From the NCBI RefSeq assembly GCF_900240385.1, contig NZ_OEQH01000004.1, positions 62,001 to 126,000 on the forward strand: a DNA stretch of 64,000 bases, written 5' to 3'. Position 1 is the first letter of the stretch. Each line of letters starts with the position of its first letter. Below are positions 9,701 to 17,732 of this stretch, one piece after another. Source of the DNA: Clostridium minihomine. Its GTDB lineage: Bacteria; Bacillota; Clostridia; Oscillospirales; Acutalibacteraceae. The position numbers and the translations under genes are program-made. Below the pieces are notes generated by a model that saw nothing but the letters and a program-made list of their open reading frames with translations, made no database searches and was not told the origin of the DNA.

Positions 9701-10247
9701 TATTTTGGGCGGCGAACAGCATGGCCACATGGAAGCTGTGGGATACGATTTATACCTGAAACTTCTGGCAGAAGCCGTCAGTCAAGAGAAAGGCGAAGCG
9801 CCCCCACCCGGAGAATGTTTGGTGGATTTGCAGATTCAGGCGCATATTCCGGAGCCATATATCGAAAACTTAAGTCAAAGGCTGGAAATTTACCGCCGCA
9901 TTGCCGATATTCGCAACGACGAGGATGCCAGCGATGTGCTGGATGAACTAATTGACCGGTTCGGAGATCCTCCCGCCGCTGTTCGGGGTCTGATTGATGT
10001 GGCGCTGCTGCGCAACATGGCGGCCGGTCTTGGCATTTATGAAGTGAAGCAGCAGGGCGAAACCCTTTTGCTTTATGTGGATCATGTGGATATGAAGCGA
10101 ATCTCTGCCATGATCAGTCAGATGCGCTCTCGTGTGATGCTCAGCGCCGGTTCCAAGCCATACATCAGCGTTCGGGCAGAGAAAGGGGCATCTCCATTAG
10201 AAACGCTGGGGCAGGCTTTGCGGGCCATGCAGGACACCGAGGATTGA
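6786..10247 (+). CDS. mfd: Transcription-repair coupling factor
   Basis: 1153 residues, full length for Mfd, the translocase that pushes stalled RNA polymerase off DNA lesions and recruits UvrA. The N-terminal third is the UvrB-like module (GQYALRGGILDFF). The CarD-like RNA-polymerase-interaction domain begins about residue 490 (LSPGDYVVHSSHGIGVFEG). The RecG-like motor carries Walker A GDVGFGKTEVALRAAF, DEEQRFGV (motif II), SATPIPRTLNMAL (motif III), CTTIIETGVDVP and QLRGRVGRSSRRAYAY (motif VI). The C-terminal TRCF domain follows from about residue 1000. It sits between pth and a foldase lipoprotein, the standard neighbourhood in clostridia. Confidence 0.97.
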   Translation: MKFLINAIRALKEFTALDQAVKSKELPAAVTGLSSIHKAHIIYSLCALNKRRAFVAASEEAEAQRLHDDLSIMGMHPALYPLRDFNFRDTQGSSHEYEHQRLHALSRYLTGSCDCIIFCMDAALQHTLPPEELARRTVTLRAAQAISPQDVVNILLACGYVRADQIEGTGQYALRGGILDFFTPDAENPVRVEFWGDEIDTISFFDRETQRRTVNIPEITIAPSVEALIEHPEELAQKIRKHASSLRGKSATAAKEVLNAEADKLSAGVQLGCADKYLPFLYEKTATVFDYADENTLLFVSEPVKGKERIRTTQWQWGEDLKDYLSHGILCKGLDTYSTDWQYALEHFISFGAIYLDAFARGSYETPIKTLQNVNARQSSVWSGSMQLLTEDVQSMMHSNWCCVVLAGSQRAAQTTAADLQAQGVNAIYVAEPEQLHPGQVLVTEGGLSAGLEYPGAAFGLITHGRLLSQRKSKQKKRAKNSQEIYSLAELSPGDYVVHSSHGIGVFEGIHKISMQGVVKDYMKLRYAKSDTLYVPVTQLDLVSKYIGPREDSQVRLHRLGGADWQKTKARVRSAVKDMAKELIQLYAQRMNAKGHAFCADTEWQRDFESHFEFEETEDQLRCIEEIKADMERESPMDRLLCGDVGFGKTEVALRAAFKCISDSKQCAMLVPTTILAWQHYQTILKRMEGFPIKVELLSRFRTPKQQEEILSRLRRGEVDFVVGTHRLVSKDVRFRDLGLVIIDEEQRFGVAQKEKLKDLCKNVDVVTLSATPIPRTLNMALSGIRDMSVIEEAPHDRHPVQTYVLEHDNGILADAIHRELRRGGQVYYLHNDIGTIDRVSATLQSLVPHARIGIGHGKMNENELSEVWRKLVDQEIDVLVCTTIIETGVDVPNANTLIIDNADRMGLSQLHQLRGRVGRSSRRAYAYLTFTRNKVLSEIAQKRLSAIREFTEFGSGFKIAMRDLEIRGAGNILGGEQHGHMEAVGYDLYLKLLAEAVSQEKGEAPPPGECLVDLQIQAHIPEPYIENLSQRLEIYRRIADIRNDEDASDVLDELIDRFGDPPAAVRGLIDVALLRNMAAGLGIYEVKQQGETLLLYVDHVDMKRISAMISQMRSRVMLSAGSKPYISVRAEKGASPLETLGQALRAMQDTED

Positions 10248-10278
10248 TGCGAACTGGTTATTGTTTCCAAATGGCAAC

Positions 10279-10307
10279 TGGACAAAAAAACGGGAAAAGT
10301 GTATAGT
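10279..10307 (+). promoter_or_regulatory. Promoter of the foldase lipoprotein gene
   Basis: TGGACA (10279-10284), 17-bp spacer, TATAGT (10302-10307), some 55 nt upstream of the ATG at 10362. It gives the gene its own transcript independent of mfd. Confidence 0.65.
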
Positions 10308-10361
10308 AGGGATATCCTAAATACAACAGGTTTAAGAAATTGAAATATCGGAGTGTGACGT

Positions 10362-11432
10362 ATGAATTTGTTAAAAAGACTGACAGCATCGGTTCTTTCT
10401 ATCGCAATGCTGGCAGGAATGACCGCCTGTTCGGGCCAGGACAAAACCTGGGCAGCCAAAACAAACGAGAAAACAATTCCTATCGGCGTATATATTTATA
10501 ATGAATATGTGGCTTATCAAACCGCTTCGACAAAAGTGGAAGATGCCGCAAAGCCGGTTCTGGAGCAGAAAGTCGAGGACAAAGACGCTGCAACCTGGAT
10601 CAAAGAACAAGCTTTGAATTACACAAAACAGATTTTTGCTCTTGACAAAAAGATGAAAGAGCTGAATTTGACTTTAACCGAAGAAGAAACCAAAGAAATT
10701 ACCAGCTCTGCCAATACCCAGTGGGCTCAGTATGGCAGCACACTGGAAGGCTACGGAATCGCCAAGGAATCCTATACCATGGCTTATTCAGAAGTGGCCA
10801 TGAAGTCCAACAAAGTATTCGAGGCGATTTACGGCAAAGGCGGCACCATGGAAGTCAGCGATGCCCAGCTGAAGGAATTCTTTGAAAGAAACTATACTGA
10901 TTTCTCTTATGTTTTGATTCCTTTATATGACCCCAACACTTATGCGCCTTTGGAAGAGGCTACCGAAACCGAATATAAAAAGTTTTTAGAGGATCAGGCG
11001 GCTGCTTTGAACAAAGGCTCCACCACTTTTGCCGCAACGGCAGAAGCAACCAAACAGAAACTGAAACTGGACTATGCTCCTACTCAGGATGTAACCACCT
11101 TCTTGAATGAAGAATCCGGATACCCCATCGAATTAGTTACAATGATTAACGGCATGAAAGTCGGTGAAGCCAAAACAATTACTCTGACCGCTTCTCAAGC
11201 CTGCGTTTTGGTCATCAAAAATGATGCAACAAAGAAAACCGCTGCCCAATTGGCAGACGCCAGCACACGGGATCAGGTTTTGAAAGATATGAAACAAACG
11301 GAATTCATTGATACACTGACTACGGAAGCGAATGCCCTGACTAATGTCACCGTGAATCAGAAGGCGTTGGATTCCTATCAGCCCAGTATGTTTGTAACAA
11401 AAGACAACGGCAGTTCGTCTAGCGCTGAATAA
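10362..11432 (+). CDS. Lipoprotein, SurA/PrsA-like peptidyl-prolyl isomerase or chaperone
   Basis: 356 residues. A lipoprotein signal is clear: positive MNLLKRL, a hydrophobic core, then LAGMTACSG with Cys about residue 25. The body (about 30-170) is a helix-rich SurA N-like chaperone region that includes LTLTEEETKEI. A shorter part about 190-310 has the spacing of a degenerate parvulin domain (MKVGEAKTITL), without a convincing set of catalytic residues. The protein is expected outside the membrane, helping secreted proteins fold. Genes of this type follow mfd in many clostridia. It has its own promoter and a strong terminator. PPIase activity is uncertain; the chaperone-lipoprotein role is likely. 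Confidence 0.75.
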   Translation: MNLLKRLTASVLSIAMLAGMTACSGQDKTWAAKTNEKTIPIGVYIYNEYVAYQTASTKVEDAAKPVLEQKVEDKDAATWIKEQALNYTKQIFALDKKMKELNLTLTEEETKEITSSANTQWAQYGSTLEGYGIAKESYTMAYSEVAMKSNKVFEAIYGKGGTMEVSDAQLKEFFERNYTDFSYVLIPLYDPNTYAPLEEATETEYKKFLEDQAAALNKGSTTFAATAEATKQKLKLDYAPTQDVTTFLNEESGYPIELVTMINGMKVGEAKTITLTASQACVLVIKNDATKKTAAQLADASTRDQVLKDMKQTEFIDTLTTEANALTNVTVNQKALDSYQPSMFVTKDNGSSSSAE

Positions 11433-11458
11433 CTTAATCAGATAAAATACAACCACAG

Positions 11459-11503
11459 AAAAGGCTCCTTTCATTCGATAAAATGAAAGGAGCCTTTTGT
11501 TTT
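11459..11503 (+). terminator. Intrinsic terminator of the foldase gene
   Basis: A perfect 17-bp stem (AAAAGGCTCCTTTCATT with its complement) around a 6-nt loop, followed by GTTTTTG. Confidence 0.92.
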
Positions 11504-11747
11504 TGGGTATTATATTCGCTGAACCAGCAGGAAGTAAATGGTGCGATATCTTGTCACAGAAGCATCTCTTCACCATATTTTAAAAAGAAGACACCCCTAA
11601 GACGACACTTGTGATTTTTAAACTCTTTGTACCATTCTCTTTTTGTTCTTGAGAAAACCAAAACCGCTTTTTCTTTCCGATTAATGACAAAGTAATGCTT
11701 TCTTACACAAGTCAATAAAACCATTCACTCAGAATAACATTCGTATC
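11504..11747. other. Intergenic, no gene seen
   Basis: A+T-rich sequence between two convergent transcripts. No reading frame with a ribosome site and no RNA signature was recognised. Confidence 0.6.
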
Positions 11748-11784
11748 AAAAACGGGCGCCAGATAAATTCTGACGCCCGTTTTA
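11748..11784 (-). terminator. Intrinsic terminator of the chemoreceptor gene
   Basis: On the minus strand AAAACGGGCG pairs with CGCCCGTTTTT with an extra short inner stem, ending in a T run, about 60 nt after the receptor stop. Confidence 0.88.
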
Positions 11785-11845
11785 TCAACAAGAATCCCTT
11801 GTAAAAAGACAAAGTTATCTTTCGATCTCTTAGCAGAAAAAGCTT

Positions 11846-13807
11846 TTATTGCTTTTTACCCTGCTGCATATGCAAATCGGCAGAACGAAGTTTGAATTGA
11901 CCAACCAGTGACTTCATCAGCTGTGCCTGACTGGAAAGTTCTTCACTGGCTGCCGCGCTTTCCTGAGCTGTGGCGGAATTGGTCTGTACCACGCTGGAGA
12001 TTTGATCCATAACTGTGGTTAGCGTTTCTACCGCATGAGCCTGCTCCTGCGTTACCTCAGCAATTTCACTGTGCTCACGCTGGGTTTCTGCCATGCTCTT
12101 GGTTACCGCATGAAGTGCATTCAATGTACTTTGTGCCATTCTGGTGCCGTCTGCAACTGCGCTGAGCGATTCGGTGATAAGGACAGAAGTGCTCTTGGCC
12201 GATTCGGCACTTTTAGAAGCCAGACTGCGAACCTCATCTGCAACCACAGCAAACCCTTTTCCGGCCGCCCCTGCACGTGAGGCCTCTACCGCTGCGTTCA
12301 AAGCCAAAATATTGGTCTGGAAAGCAATGTCTTCAATCGCTTTTACAATGTTGCTAATCTGAGCAGAAGTTTGATCGATGCGGCTCATCGCCTCTACCAT
12401 TTTCTGCATCTGATCATTGCAAACCCCCACCTCATCCATCGTCTGGGTGGCCCATTCCCCTGCCTGAACCGCATTAAGGGCGTTTTCTTTTACTTTATCA
12501 GACAAATGGTGAATGGAACCGGCCAGTTCTTCAATAGACGCTGTCTGCTCCGAAGCCCCTTGCGCCAGCTGCTGTGCGCCCATTGAAACCTGTTCGGCTT
12601 CAATCGAAACCCGGTTGGCAGATTGACTGATTTGAGTTAACGTTTGATTCATTGATACGACTATTTTTTGAATATGATCAGAAATCGGCCTAAAGTCCCC
12701 TTGATAACACTTGGTAGCCTGAGAAGAAACATCAAAATTCGAATGGGCTATTTCTTCTAACAGCTGCACCAAATCCGTAATCATCGATCGCAAATTACAC
12801 ACGATTACTTCTGTGGCGTTCGCTAAAACAGCCGTTTCATCCTTTGTATGAATCACGGGTACAGGGGAAGTAACGTCGCCTTCCGACAATGCAAACAATC
12901 GATCTGCACAGGCAGAAACCGGCTTTGCAATTGCATTGCTTACCACAATGGATACCACGACGCCGATGATGCAGAAGACCAAAGCCAGAACACTAATCCA
13001 CACAATTTCAGTAAGGCCGGCCTTCATAAATTCCGATTGATCCATAACCAGAGCCACGCTCCAGCCGGATGTGTCATTTAGCGAGGTATAAGCGATTACT
13101 TTGGCGCCATCCTCAGCCTGATAGGTATCGTAACCTGTTTCTTTTGCGGCAATCTGAGACTGCATCTGGGCCAAATCCCCGTCCCCTTTACTGCCCACCG
13201 AACCAGACTGGGGATGAGCAATGATAGTGCCGGTGCTGTCCACCAGATAAACCAGGGAAGAATCCCCTGCTTTCACCGATAAAACTATATCATTTAAGAA
13301 AGTCTCTTTAGACACAAAATAGACCGCACCCTTCACTTTGGAATCCGGAATACCGTTTTCCCAAAGAGGAGCGGCTAATACCAAGGCACCTGAATTTCCA
13401 TTAAGAAAAGAATACGATATCTTTCCGCCAAGGGCATCTTTCACGCAAGCCAAGCCGGAATAGTTTTTTCCGTCCAGCCCAAGGCCAGAGCTATCTACCA
13501 AATTCCCCTGTTCGAACCCAAAAGCTTTGGCACGCTGGCTCAGCAAAGTCTTTTTTTGATCGGCCAGTACAGCATCATCTGCCAAATAAGATGTACTGCC
13601 CACATCATACACTCTTGCGGTATAAGCTGCCAATTCTTGATGAATTCGATCCGCCGTTACGCCGGATGTTTTCGTCATGGATTGTTTTAGTACAGCGTCA
13701 GTGGTGTGCACGCTTAAAATTGAGTTCACTAACCCAAATGAAATGCATAGAATAACAATAATGGTCAACAAAATTGCGGCGATCCGAACACGGATACTTT
13801 TCATCAT
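11846..13807 (-). CDS. Methyl-accepting chemotaxis protein with dCache-type sensor
   Basis: 653 residues. TM1 lies about residues 7-29. An extracytoplasmic double-Cache sensor spans about 30-270 (the membrane-distal pattern [17 protein letters not shown] is typical of Cache folds). TM2 is about 275-297, a HAMP domain about 298-350, and a long cytoplasmic coiled coil follows. The hairpin tip, which contacts CheA/CheW, reads [12 protein letters not shown] followed by [12 protein letters not shown]. The heptad regions on both sides hold Gln/Glu-Ala pairs suitable for methylation. The ligand cannot be told; amino acids or organic acids are common for dCache. It is a single-gene unit with a candidate sigma-D promoter. 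Confidence 0.95.
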   Translation of the reverse strand: MMKSIRVRIAAILLTIIVILCISFGLVNSILSVHTTDAVLKQSMTKTSGVTADRIHQELAAYTARVYDVGSTSYLADDAVLADQKKTLLSQRAKAFGFEQGNLVDSSGLGLDGKNYSGLACVKDALGGKISYSFLNGNSGALVLAAPLWENGIPDSKVKGAVYFVSKETFLNDIVLSVKAGDSSLVYLVDSTGTIIAHPQSGSVGSKGDGDLAQMQSQIAAKETGYDTYQAEDGAKVIAYTSLNDTSGWSVALVMDQSEFMKAGLTEIVWISVLALVFCIIGVVVSIVVSNAIAKPVSACADRLFALSEGDVTSPVPVIHTKDETAVLANATEVIVCNLRSMITDLVQLLEEIAHSNFDVSSQATKCYQGDFRPISDHIQKIVVSMNQTLTQISQSANRVSIEAEQVSMGAQQLAQGASEQTASIEELAGSIHHLSDKVKENALNAVQAGEWATQTMDEVGVCNDQMQKMVEAMSRIDQTSAQISNIVKAIEDIAFQTNILALNAAVEASRAGAAGKGFAVVADEVRSLASKSAESAKSTSVLITESLSAVADGTRMAQSTLNALHAVTKSMAETQREHSEIAEVTQEQAHAVETLTTVMDQISSVVQTNSATAQESAAASEELSSQAQLMKSLVGQFKLRSADLHMQQGKKQ

Positions 13808-13928
13808 ACCAACTCCCTAAATCAAATCTTGTGGGGGAACGAACCTCCATCGCAATTTATTTCTTAATGATCTTCTGGAAAAAAGCATGTAAAATCGAAA
13901 GTCATCAAGATATAACTGTTATAATTAA

Positions 13929-13955
13929 TTCTCGACCTAAAGTAGTATTAATTTA
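13929..13955 (-). promoter_or_regulatory. Candidate sigma-D (sigma-28) promoter of the chemoreceptor
   Basis: The minus strand has TAAA (13955-13952), a 15-bp spacer, then GTCGAGAA (13936-13929), matching TAAA-N15-GCCGATAT at all of the -35 and five of eight -10 positions. It is about 120 nt upstream of the start. No better sigma-A promoter was seen in the same stretch. Confidence 0.4.
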
Positions 13956-14058
13956 GTGAATTCACAACAAACTACAAAATAATTTTTCATCTAATGGTAA
14001 CTTTCTATAAAATCAAGACAATTATTTCTCTTTTTGTTGCATTGACAAAGGAACCCCC

Positions 14059-14087
14059 TTGACTAACCGGAGAATTTCCGATATAAT
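14059..14087 (+). promoter_or_regulatory. Promoter of tRNA-Pro
   Basis: TTGACT (14059-14064), 17-bp spacer, TATAAT (14082-14087), followed by the tRNA 20 nt later. A near-consensus sigma-A promoter at the expected distance. Confidence 0.88.
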
Positions 14088-14107
14088 CTCAAGGCAAGTA
14101 AATATTT

Positions 14108-14183
14108 CGAGGTGTAGCGCAGATGGTAGCGCGCCTGCTTTGGGAGCAGGATGCCGCAGGTTCGAATCCTGTCACCTCGACCA
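14108..14183 (+). tRNA. tRNA-Pro (anticodon TGG)
   Basis: A cloverleaf folds by eye: acceptor stem CGAGGTG (14108-14114) with CACCTCG (14173-14179), D arm GCGC...GCGC, anticodon stem CCTGC/GCAGG around TTTGGGA (anticodon TGG), T arm with GTTCGAATC, and an encoded CCA (14181-14183). It reads proline codons CCA and CCG. It stands alone rather than in a tRNA cluster. No second copy of its 3' end was found around the nearby tail locus, so there is no sign that it served as an integration site. Confidence 0.95.
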
Positions 14184-14567
14184 CCAGAAAACCGCACCAA
14201 ATAGCCATTTTCAGGCTGTTTCGTGCGATTTTTATTTTACAATCGCAGCATAAATTGTGTGAAATTAAAATAGCAACATTGAAATTTTGCTTTTTAGGTG
14301 TGTCATAACTCACCGGTAACATCAGTTTCTTGTGTTCCTTATTCTTTTGATTGATTGTTAGAAATATATAGAATAAAATATATGCTATAGTCATTCTATT
14401 ATCTGCTCGCAGTTTTATGCCACAAACCGATGTCAATACAGAGACAGTTGGTTCTAAGAGATTTCTGTTTGATTCTACATAATATCGAATGAATATGTAC
14501 TCTCTCGCTCTTTTATTATGCTCTTGACCATATTCCTAGCTGTATGAAACCCATTCCGAGGTGAAAC
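14184..14567. other. Intergenic region, possible promoter
   Basis: No gene recognised. A hairpin just after the tRNA (around 14192-14228, CGCACC with CGTGCG, then TTTTTATTTT) probably ends the tRNA transcript. TTGATT (14351) with TAAAAT (14374) at 17-bp spacing is a possible promoter for the small membrane protein downstream. Confidence 0.45.
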
Positions 14568-14864
14568 ATGAAACAATTGTTAAAAAGCCATAAGGTCAGA
14601 TTACTGGCTCTTGCAACGGCAATCTCTTTGTTTGCAGGGGTATTCCCAATAAGAAAAGAAAGCTTTGTACATGTTTCTCATTTCGGATTTCCGACTGCAT
14701 TTATCACTCTGCATCGGCCTATTTCTGAATTTCCTGTTGGGCTGGAAATTAATCTATTGCAATTCGCAGGAAACATCGGTGTCATCTGGCTAATTCTATT
14801 TTATTTATCTAAGGTATTTCACAAACTGGTGTTAAAGGTACGAAAAAAACAGGATACTGTTTGA
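14568..14864 (+). CDS. Small two-helix membrane protein, unknown function
   Basis: 98 residues, not recognised. A positively charged N-terminus (MKQLLKSHKVR) leads into a hydrophobic helix (about 12-26). A middle portion with aromatic and proline residues (about 30-65) follows, then a second helix (about 68-88) and a basic tail (KVRKKQD). This suggests two membrane crossings with both ends inside. The ATG follows GAGGTGAAAC, a good ribosome site. It stands alone between the tRNA and an acetyltransferase. Confidence 0.6.
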   Translation: MKQLLKSHKVRLLALATAISLFAGVFPIRKESFVHVSHFGFPTAFITLHRPISEFPVGLEINLLQFAGNIGVIWLILFYLSKVFHKLVLKVRKKQDTV

Positions 14865-15036
14865 TATTGACAGCAAACTGTTTTTTCAATTAGATAGATT
14901 TAAAAAACCAAGCGGCCTGTTTGTGGGACTAAAATCGACCGAAAAGTAATGTATTCGGGATTAAACCATGCATATTGCTTTTTTATTGGAAGCATTATAA
15001 TAATTACGATAAACGTTTACATAAATGGAGATTCCT

Positions 15037-15564
15037 ATGCAATATATAGAGATTCAGGCAACTGAAATCAACCGGGAACTATTTGAACATTTTCAGCGTC
15101 ACCAAATTGTAAACCAATGTTGGCGTAAAGTGGATGAACAATGGTGTATAAAAGATGCCCCTTTTACAGATGATTGGAACGAAGAAGAATACAGTGAATT
15201 GATAGCTTGCCTAAAGAATACGATCACTTCAGGCGGCATAGTATTGGGAGCATTTTCAAATGGAATGCTGAAAGGATTTTTCTCTGTAGAGCCTGCTTTA
15301 TTTGGAAAAAACAAAGAATATTTAGACTTGTCTGCAATTCATGTGTCGGAAGACATGCGCGGAAAAGGGATTGGAAAGAAATTATTTGAACTGGCTAAAA
15401 TTTGGGCCAAAGAGCATGGTGCGAAAAAACTATATATATCGGCCCATTCCGCACTGGAAAGTCAAGCTTTCTATCGTGCGATGGGGTGTTGTGAAGCGCA
15501 GGAGTATAACCTGTTTCATGTGGAAAAAGAACCATATGATTGTCAGTTAGAATGCACATTGTAG
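15037..15564 (+). CDS. GNAT-family N-acetyltransferase
   Basis: 175 residues. The acetyl-CoA pyrophosphate loop is RGKGIGKKLFELA (motif A, about residues 113-125), preceded by the beta-4 strand LDLSAIHVSEDM. The later ISAHSALESQAFYRAMG is motif B, typical of GNAT enzymes. The substrate is not evident; small molecules such as amino acids, or antibiotics, are possible. The start at 15037 is chosen because GGAG lies 6 nt upstream; an ATG at 15025 would overlap that site. It is monocistronic with a terminator after it. Confidence 0.88.
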   Translation: MQYIEIQATEINRELFEHFQRHQIVNQCWRKVDEQWCIKDAPFTDDWNEEEYSELIACLKNTITSGGIVLGAFSNGMLKGFFSVEPALFGKNKEYLDLSAIHVSEDMRGKGIGKKLFELAKIWAKEHGAKKLYISAHSALESQAFYRAMGCCEAQEYNLFHVEKEPYDCQLECTL

Positions 15565-15605
15565 CAATTCTATCTGCATTTAAATCAATCAAATTATATT
15601 GTAAC

Positions 15606-15649
15606 ACTGCACCAGTCAGCCATTTTGAAGTGATTCGGTGCAGTTTTTT
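15606..15649 (+). terminator. Intrinsic terminator of the acetyltransferase gene
   Basis: ACTGCACC (15606-15613) pairs with GGTGCAGT (15637-15644), followed by six T. The stretch from here to 15880 has no recognisable gene. Confidence 0.75.
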
Positions 15650-15880
15650 AAATTGTGCTTGCCCTCCCGATTGTTTCGGAATCATTTCTTGTTCTTTTAA
15701 AAGTGAGAATGAGTCTGTTTGGGCAGAACAAATATAGATTAAAATAGCCGGAGTTCCAAACGCCGTCGATATAGGCATTTTCATCCGTTTGGATTTTAGC
15801 CGCCAGATTTTTGTTGTTCCAGTCTGTGCCACTGACTAAAATCTAAGAATAGTTCCCCTCAGCAACATCATAGAGCCCTA

Positions 15881-15920
15881 AAAAAAGGGAGCAAGGAAAA
15901 ATCCTTGCTCCCTTTTCTTT
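15881..15920 (-). terminator. Terminator at the end of the tail operon
   Basis: A perfect 15-bp stem (AAAAGGGAGCAAGGA with its complement, 15883-15897 with 15902-15916) right at the holin stop, flanked by A6 and T-rich ends. It closes the 13.4-kb minus-strand tail operon. Confidence 0.92.
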
Positions 15921-16377
15921 ATTTTAAAATTTCGGTCACGGATTCCTCTGCCTGAGTTTCCACCTGACCTTTCAGGCGATCCACCAGTTTCATCAGGAAA
16001 GATGGCATCTGCACGCCGATATCTGCTACATTTTCTAAAATGCTGATCAGTTCATTGCAAATCAGCCACACGGCAACTAAAGAACCTACGGCATACCCAA
16101 AATGCAAAGAGAGTCCTGCTTGTTCTGCACCGTAAGCCACTAAAATATCAATAATGGAACCCACACCGACCAACAGCCACATACAGATTTTCTTCACGAT
16201 TCCCCGAATTCCCCGGCAGGAACTAACCGCTTCTTTTCGGTAAACCGCAGCCACAATTCCGGTCACATAGTCAATCACATTCACCAGCACCAGCAGATAA
16301 ACGGGAATTGCCAAAATTCCCAGCCAGGAAGACAGCGCCGCAAATCCGGCTACCAAAAGCGCTTTCATCTTGTCCAT
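15919..16377 (-). CDS. Phage-type holin (phi105/Cph1 family)
   Basis: 152 residues with three to four hydrophobic segments: about 8-22, 24-42 (VYLLVLVNVIDYVTGIVAAV), 58-80 and 88-112. A charged C-terminal tail contains the amphipathic LMKLVDRLKGQ. The pattern with NVIDYVTGI matches toxin-secretion/phage-lysis holins of Gram-positive phages. It should form the membrane lesion that lets the amidase reach the wall and releases the assembled tail particles by lysis. It is the last gene of the tail operon, 12 nt after the amidase, with a terminator at its stop codon. Confidence 0.9.
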   Translation of the reverse strand: MDKMKALLVAGFAALSSWLGILAIPVYLLVLVNVIDYVTGIVAAVYRKEAVSSCRGIRGIVKKICMWLLVGVGSIIDILVAYGAEQAGLSLHFGYAVGSLVAVWLICNELISILENVADIGVQMPSFLMKLVDRLKGQVETQAEESVTEILK

Positions 16378-16389
16378 TCAACCCCTCCT

Positions 16390-17229
16390 TTACCAAACAT
16401 TAAAATTGCACTGCCGAGTCACTCCGTCTGCGGTCACCTGAATATGTCCATGTCTGGCAATCGGCTGCGGCGGAAGACCTTCGATATCAATCAGCCACCC
16501 CCGGCCTTTGGGATCAAGTCGGGGTTCAGATGCAGAGATAACGTCCCGGCCCACAGTAGATATAACAGGCTTGTCTTTGCATTTAGCCAACAGGGTGTAT
16601 TTGCCGCCAGCAGCCATATCTTTGCTTTTGGTATCGAGGGTTAGGCCGACGATTGCGGGGGCAGACACAATGCAATCCAGAGAAATCTGTGCAGACTGGT
16701 ATGCAATTCCCGTATGATTGCAGATTCCTTTCGCAATGGCGGCAGCAGCTTTGTGTGCATCAAACAATGCCCTATCCGATGCACTGTCGATAAACCCTAC
16801 CTCAACCAATACAGCGGGCATATTTGTTTCCCGAATCACCGCCAAATAGTCCCTCCCGTCGTTGCCTTTTCGGGATTTTACACCCCTGTCTTTGTAGCCT
16901 AATTCAACAAGCTGAGTGTTAATGCATTGTGCCAATGTCTTAGATTGGCCACCAGTAATGCTGCACCAGGTTTCAGCGCCCTGACCACCACCGGCATTTA
17001 GATGAATCGAAACAAAATAGTCCGCTCCCCATTGATTGGCTCGGCTTGCCCGGGCAGACAACCCCACATCCACATCAGCAGTACGGGTGCGGTTTACCAT
17101 AAAACCGCACCCGCTTAGTTCCGCTTCCAGCGCATTCCCAATTTGCAGCGTTAAATCTTTTTCTCGGCAGCCAAGGGCACAGGCCCCGGGCTGTGCGCCG
17201 CCGTGCCCTTCGTCAAGCCAGATTTTCAT
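16390..17229 (-). CDS. N-acetylmuramoyl-L-alanine amidase (Amidase_3), lysis enzyme of the tail operon
   Basis: 279 residues. The zinc amidase domain occupies about 1-175, with Zn ligands and catalytic Glu in order: H9 in DEGHGG, E23 in CREKDL, the His of FVSIHLNAG, and VLVEVGFIDSASD. It cuts the MurNAc-L-Ala bond of peptidoglycan. The C-terminal 90 residues (about 180-279) form a separate beta-rich module without a match I can name, probably a wall-binding or Ig-like domain. There is no signal peptide, as expected for a holin-dependent endolysin. The ATG at 17229 overlaps the preceding 51-residue gene by 17 nt. A copy of its first eight codons survives at 19208, a relic of the cassette duplication. 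Confidence 0.92.
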   Translation of the reverse strand: MKIWLDEGHGGAQPGACALGCREKDLTLQIGNALEAELSGCGFMVNRTRTADVDVGLSARASRANQWGADYFVSIHLNAGGGQGAETWCSITGGQSKTLAQCINTQLVELGYKDRGVKSRKGNDGRDYLAVIRETNMPAVLVEVGFIDSASDRALFDAHKAAAAIAKGICNHTGIAYQSAQISLDCIVSAPAIVGLTLDTKSKDMAAGGKYTLLAKCKDKPVISTVGRDVISASEPRLDPKGRGWLIDIEGLPPQPIARHGHIQVTADGVTRQCNFNVW

Positions 17230-17368
17230 GGATATCCAATTCTTTTTTCACCACATCTATCTGCTCTGCGGTCATCAAGGGATAGTCTTTCATAATATCT
17301 TCAAAAGCCTCGCCGCTTGCTCTGCGTCGGGCAATTACCCGGCAAGCGATTTTTAAAATTGGCATCAT
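17212..17368. repeat. Direct repeat of the short XkdX-position gene, copy 2
   Basis: Matches 19185-19347, including the overlap with the first codons of the amidase. It is the other end of the duplicated module. Confidence 0.82.
17213..17368 (-). CDS. Short phage-tail operon protein, copy 2 (XkdX position)
   Basis: 51 residues, beginning MMPILKIACRVIARRRASGE. Its ATG overlaps the stop of the preceding 118-residue gene (ATGATG) and its own end overlaps the amidase start by 17 nt, so all three are translationally coupled. It is a duplicate of the protein at 19192-19347: about 40 of 51 positions agree, and AFEDIMKDYPLMTA is identical. The place in the operon, between fibre accessory and lysis genes, is that of XkdX-like proteins in PBSX-type phages. 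The function is unknown. Confidence 0.8.
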   Translation of the reverse strand: MMPILKIACRVIARRRASGEAFEDIMKDYPLMTAEQIDVVKKELDIHENLA

Positions 17369-17721
17369 ACCGCACTACCTCCAAAAAAAGTATTGGCTAT
17401 TTTCGCCTCAGTTTCGGCGGGTAATTCCTCCGCTGATTCAATCAACTCATTAATGATTTCAGTGACAGTATCCCGATTGCGGATATACCCCAGTTGTGCC
17501 AGTATATCTACAGGCTCCCGCATTTCTTCGAGGGAGTCCGCAAACAAAAGCAATGCTACATTAGGGGAGGCCCGCATCGGCAAAACTTCTGCGCATGGGT
17601 ATGGATCGCGGAAATTTATCAGCTTTGTTTCTGCGTTGATTTGTGCCGCAAGCTGTTCGGCGTACTGTTTTGTGCTATCGTACTCGTTATGAAAAATTGC
17701 GACTCTGATTTGTTTTGACAT
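17365..17721 (-). CDS. Tail-operon accessory protein of fibre cassette B, unknown
   Basis: 118 residues, cytoplasmic-looking, not recognised. It begins MSKQIRVAIFHNEYD and ends with a Gly-containing tail (NTFFGGSAV). It lies directly after the polyglycine fibre gene, in the same relative place as the 143-residue protein in cassette A, whose tail (AALAFGGVK) is similar in style while the rest is not. A fibre assembly chaperone is a reasonable guess from position; nothing in the sequence proves it. Confidence 0.6.
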   Translation of the reverse strand: MSKQIRVAIFHNEYDSTKQYAEQLAAQINAETKLINFRDPYPCAEVLPMRASPNVALLLFADSLEEMREPVDILAQLGYIRNRDTVTEIINELIESAEELPAETEAKIANTFFGGSAV

Positions 17722-17732
17722 GATAAACCTCC

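Noticed and set aside
15700-15845. Coding-like fragment on the minus strand (reads SGTDWNNKNLAAKIQTDE...)
   Set aside because: A short frame of about 45 codons with protein-like composition but no start, ribosome site or recognised family; it may be a gene remnant, but this cannot be supported.
14108-15920. tRNA-Pro as attachment site for the tail locus
   Set aside because: No repeat of the tRNA 3' end was seen at the far side, no integrase is present, and two ordinary genes lie between tRNA and tail operon.
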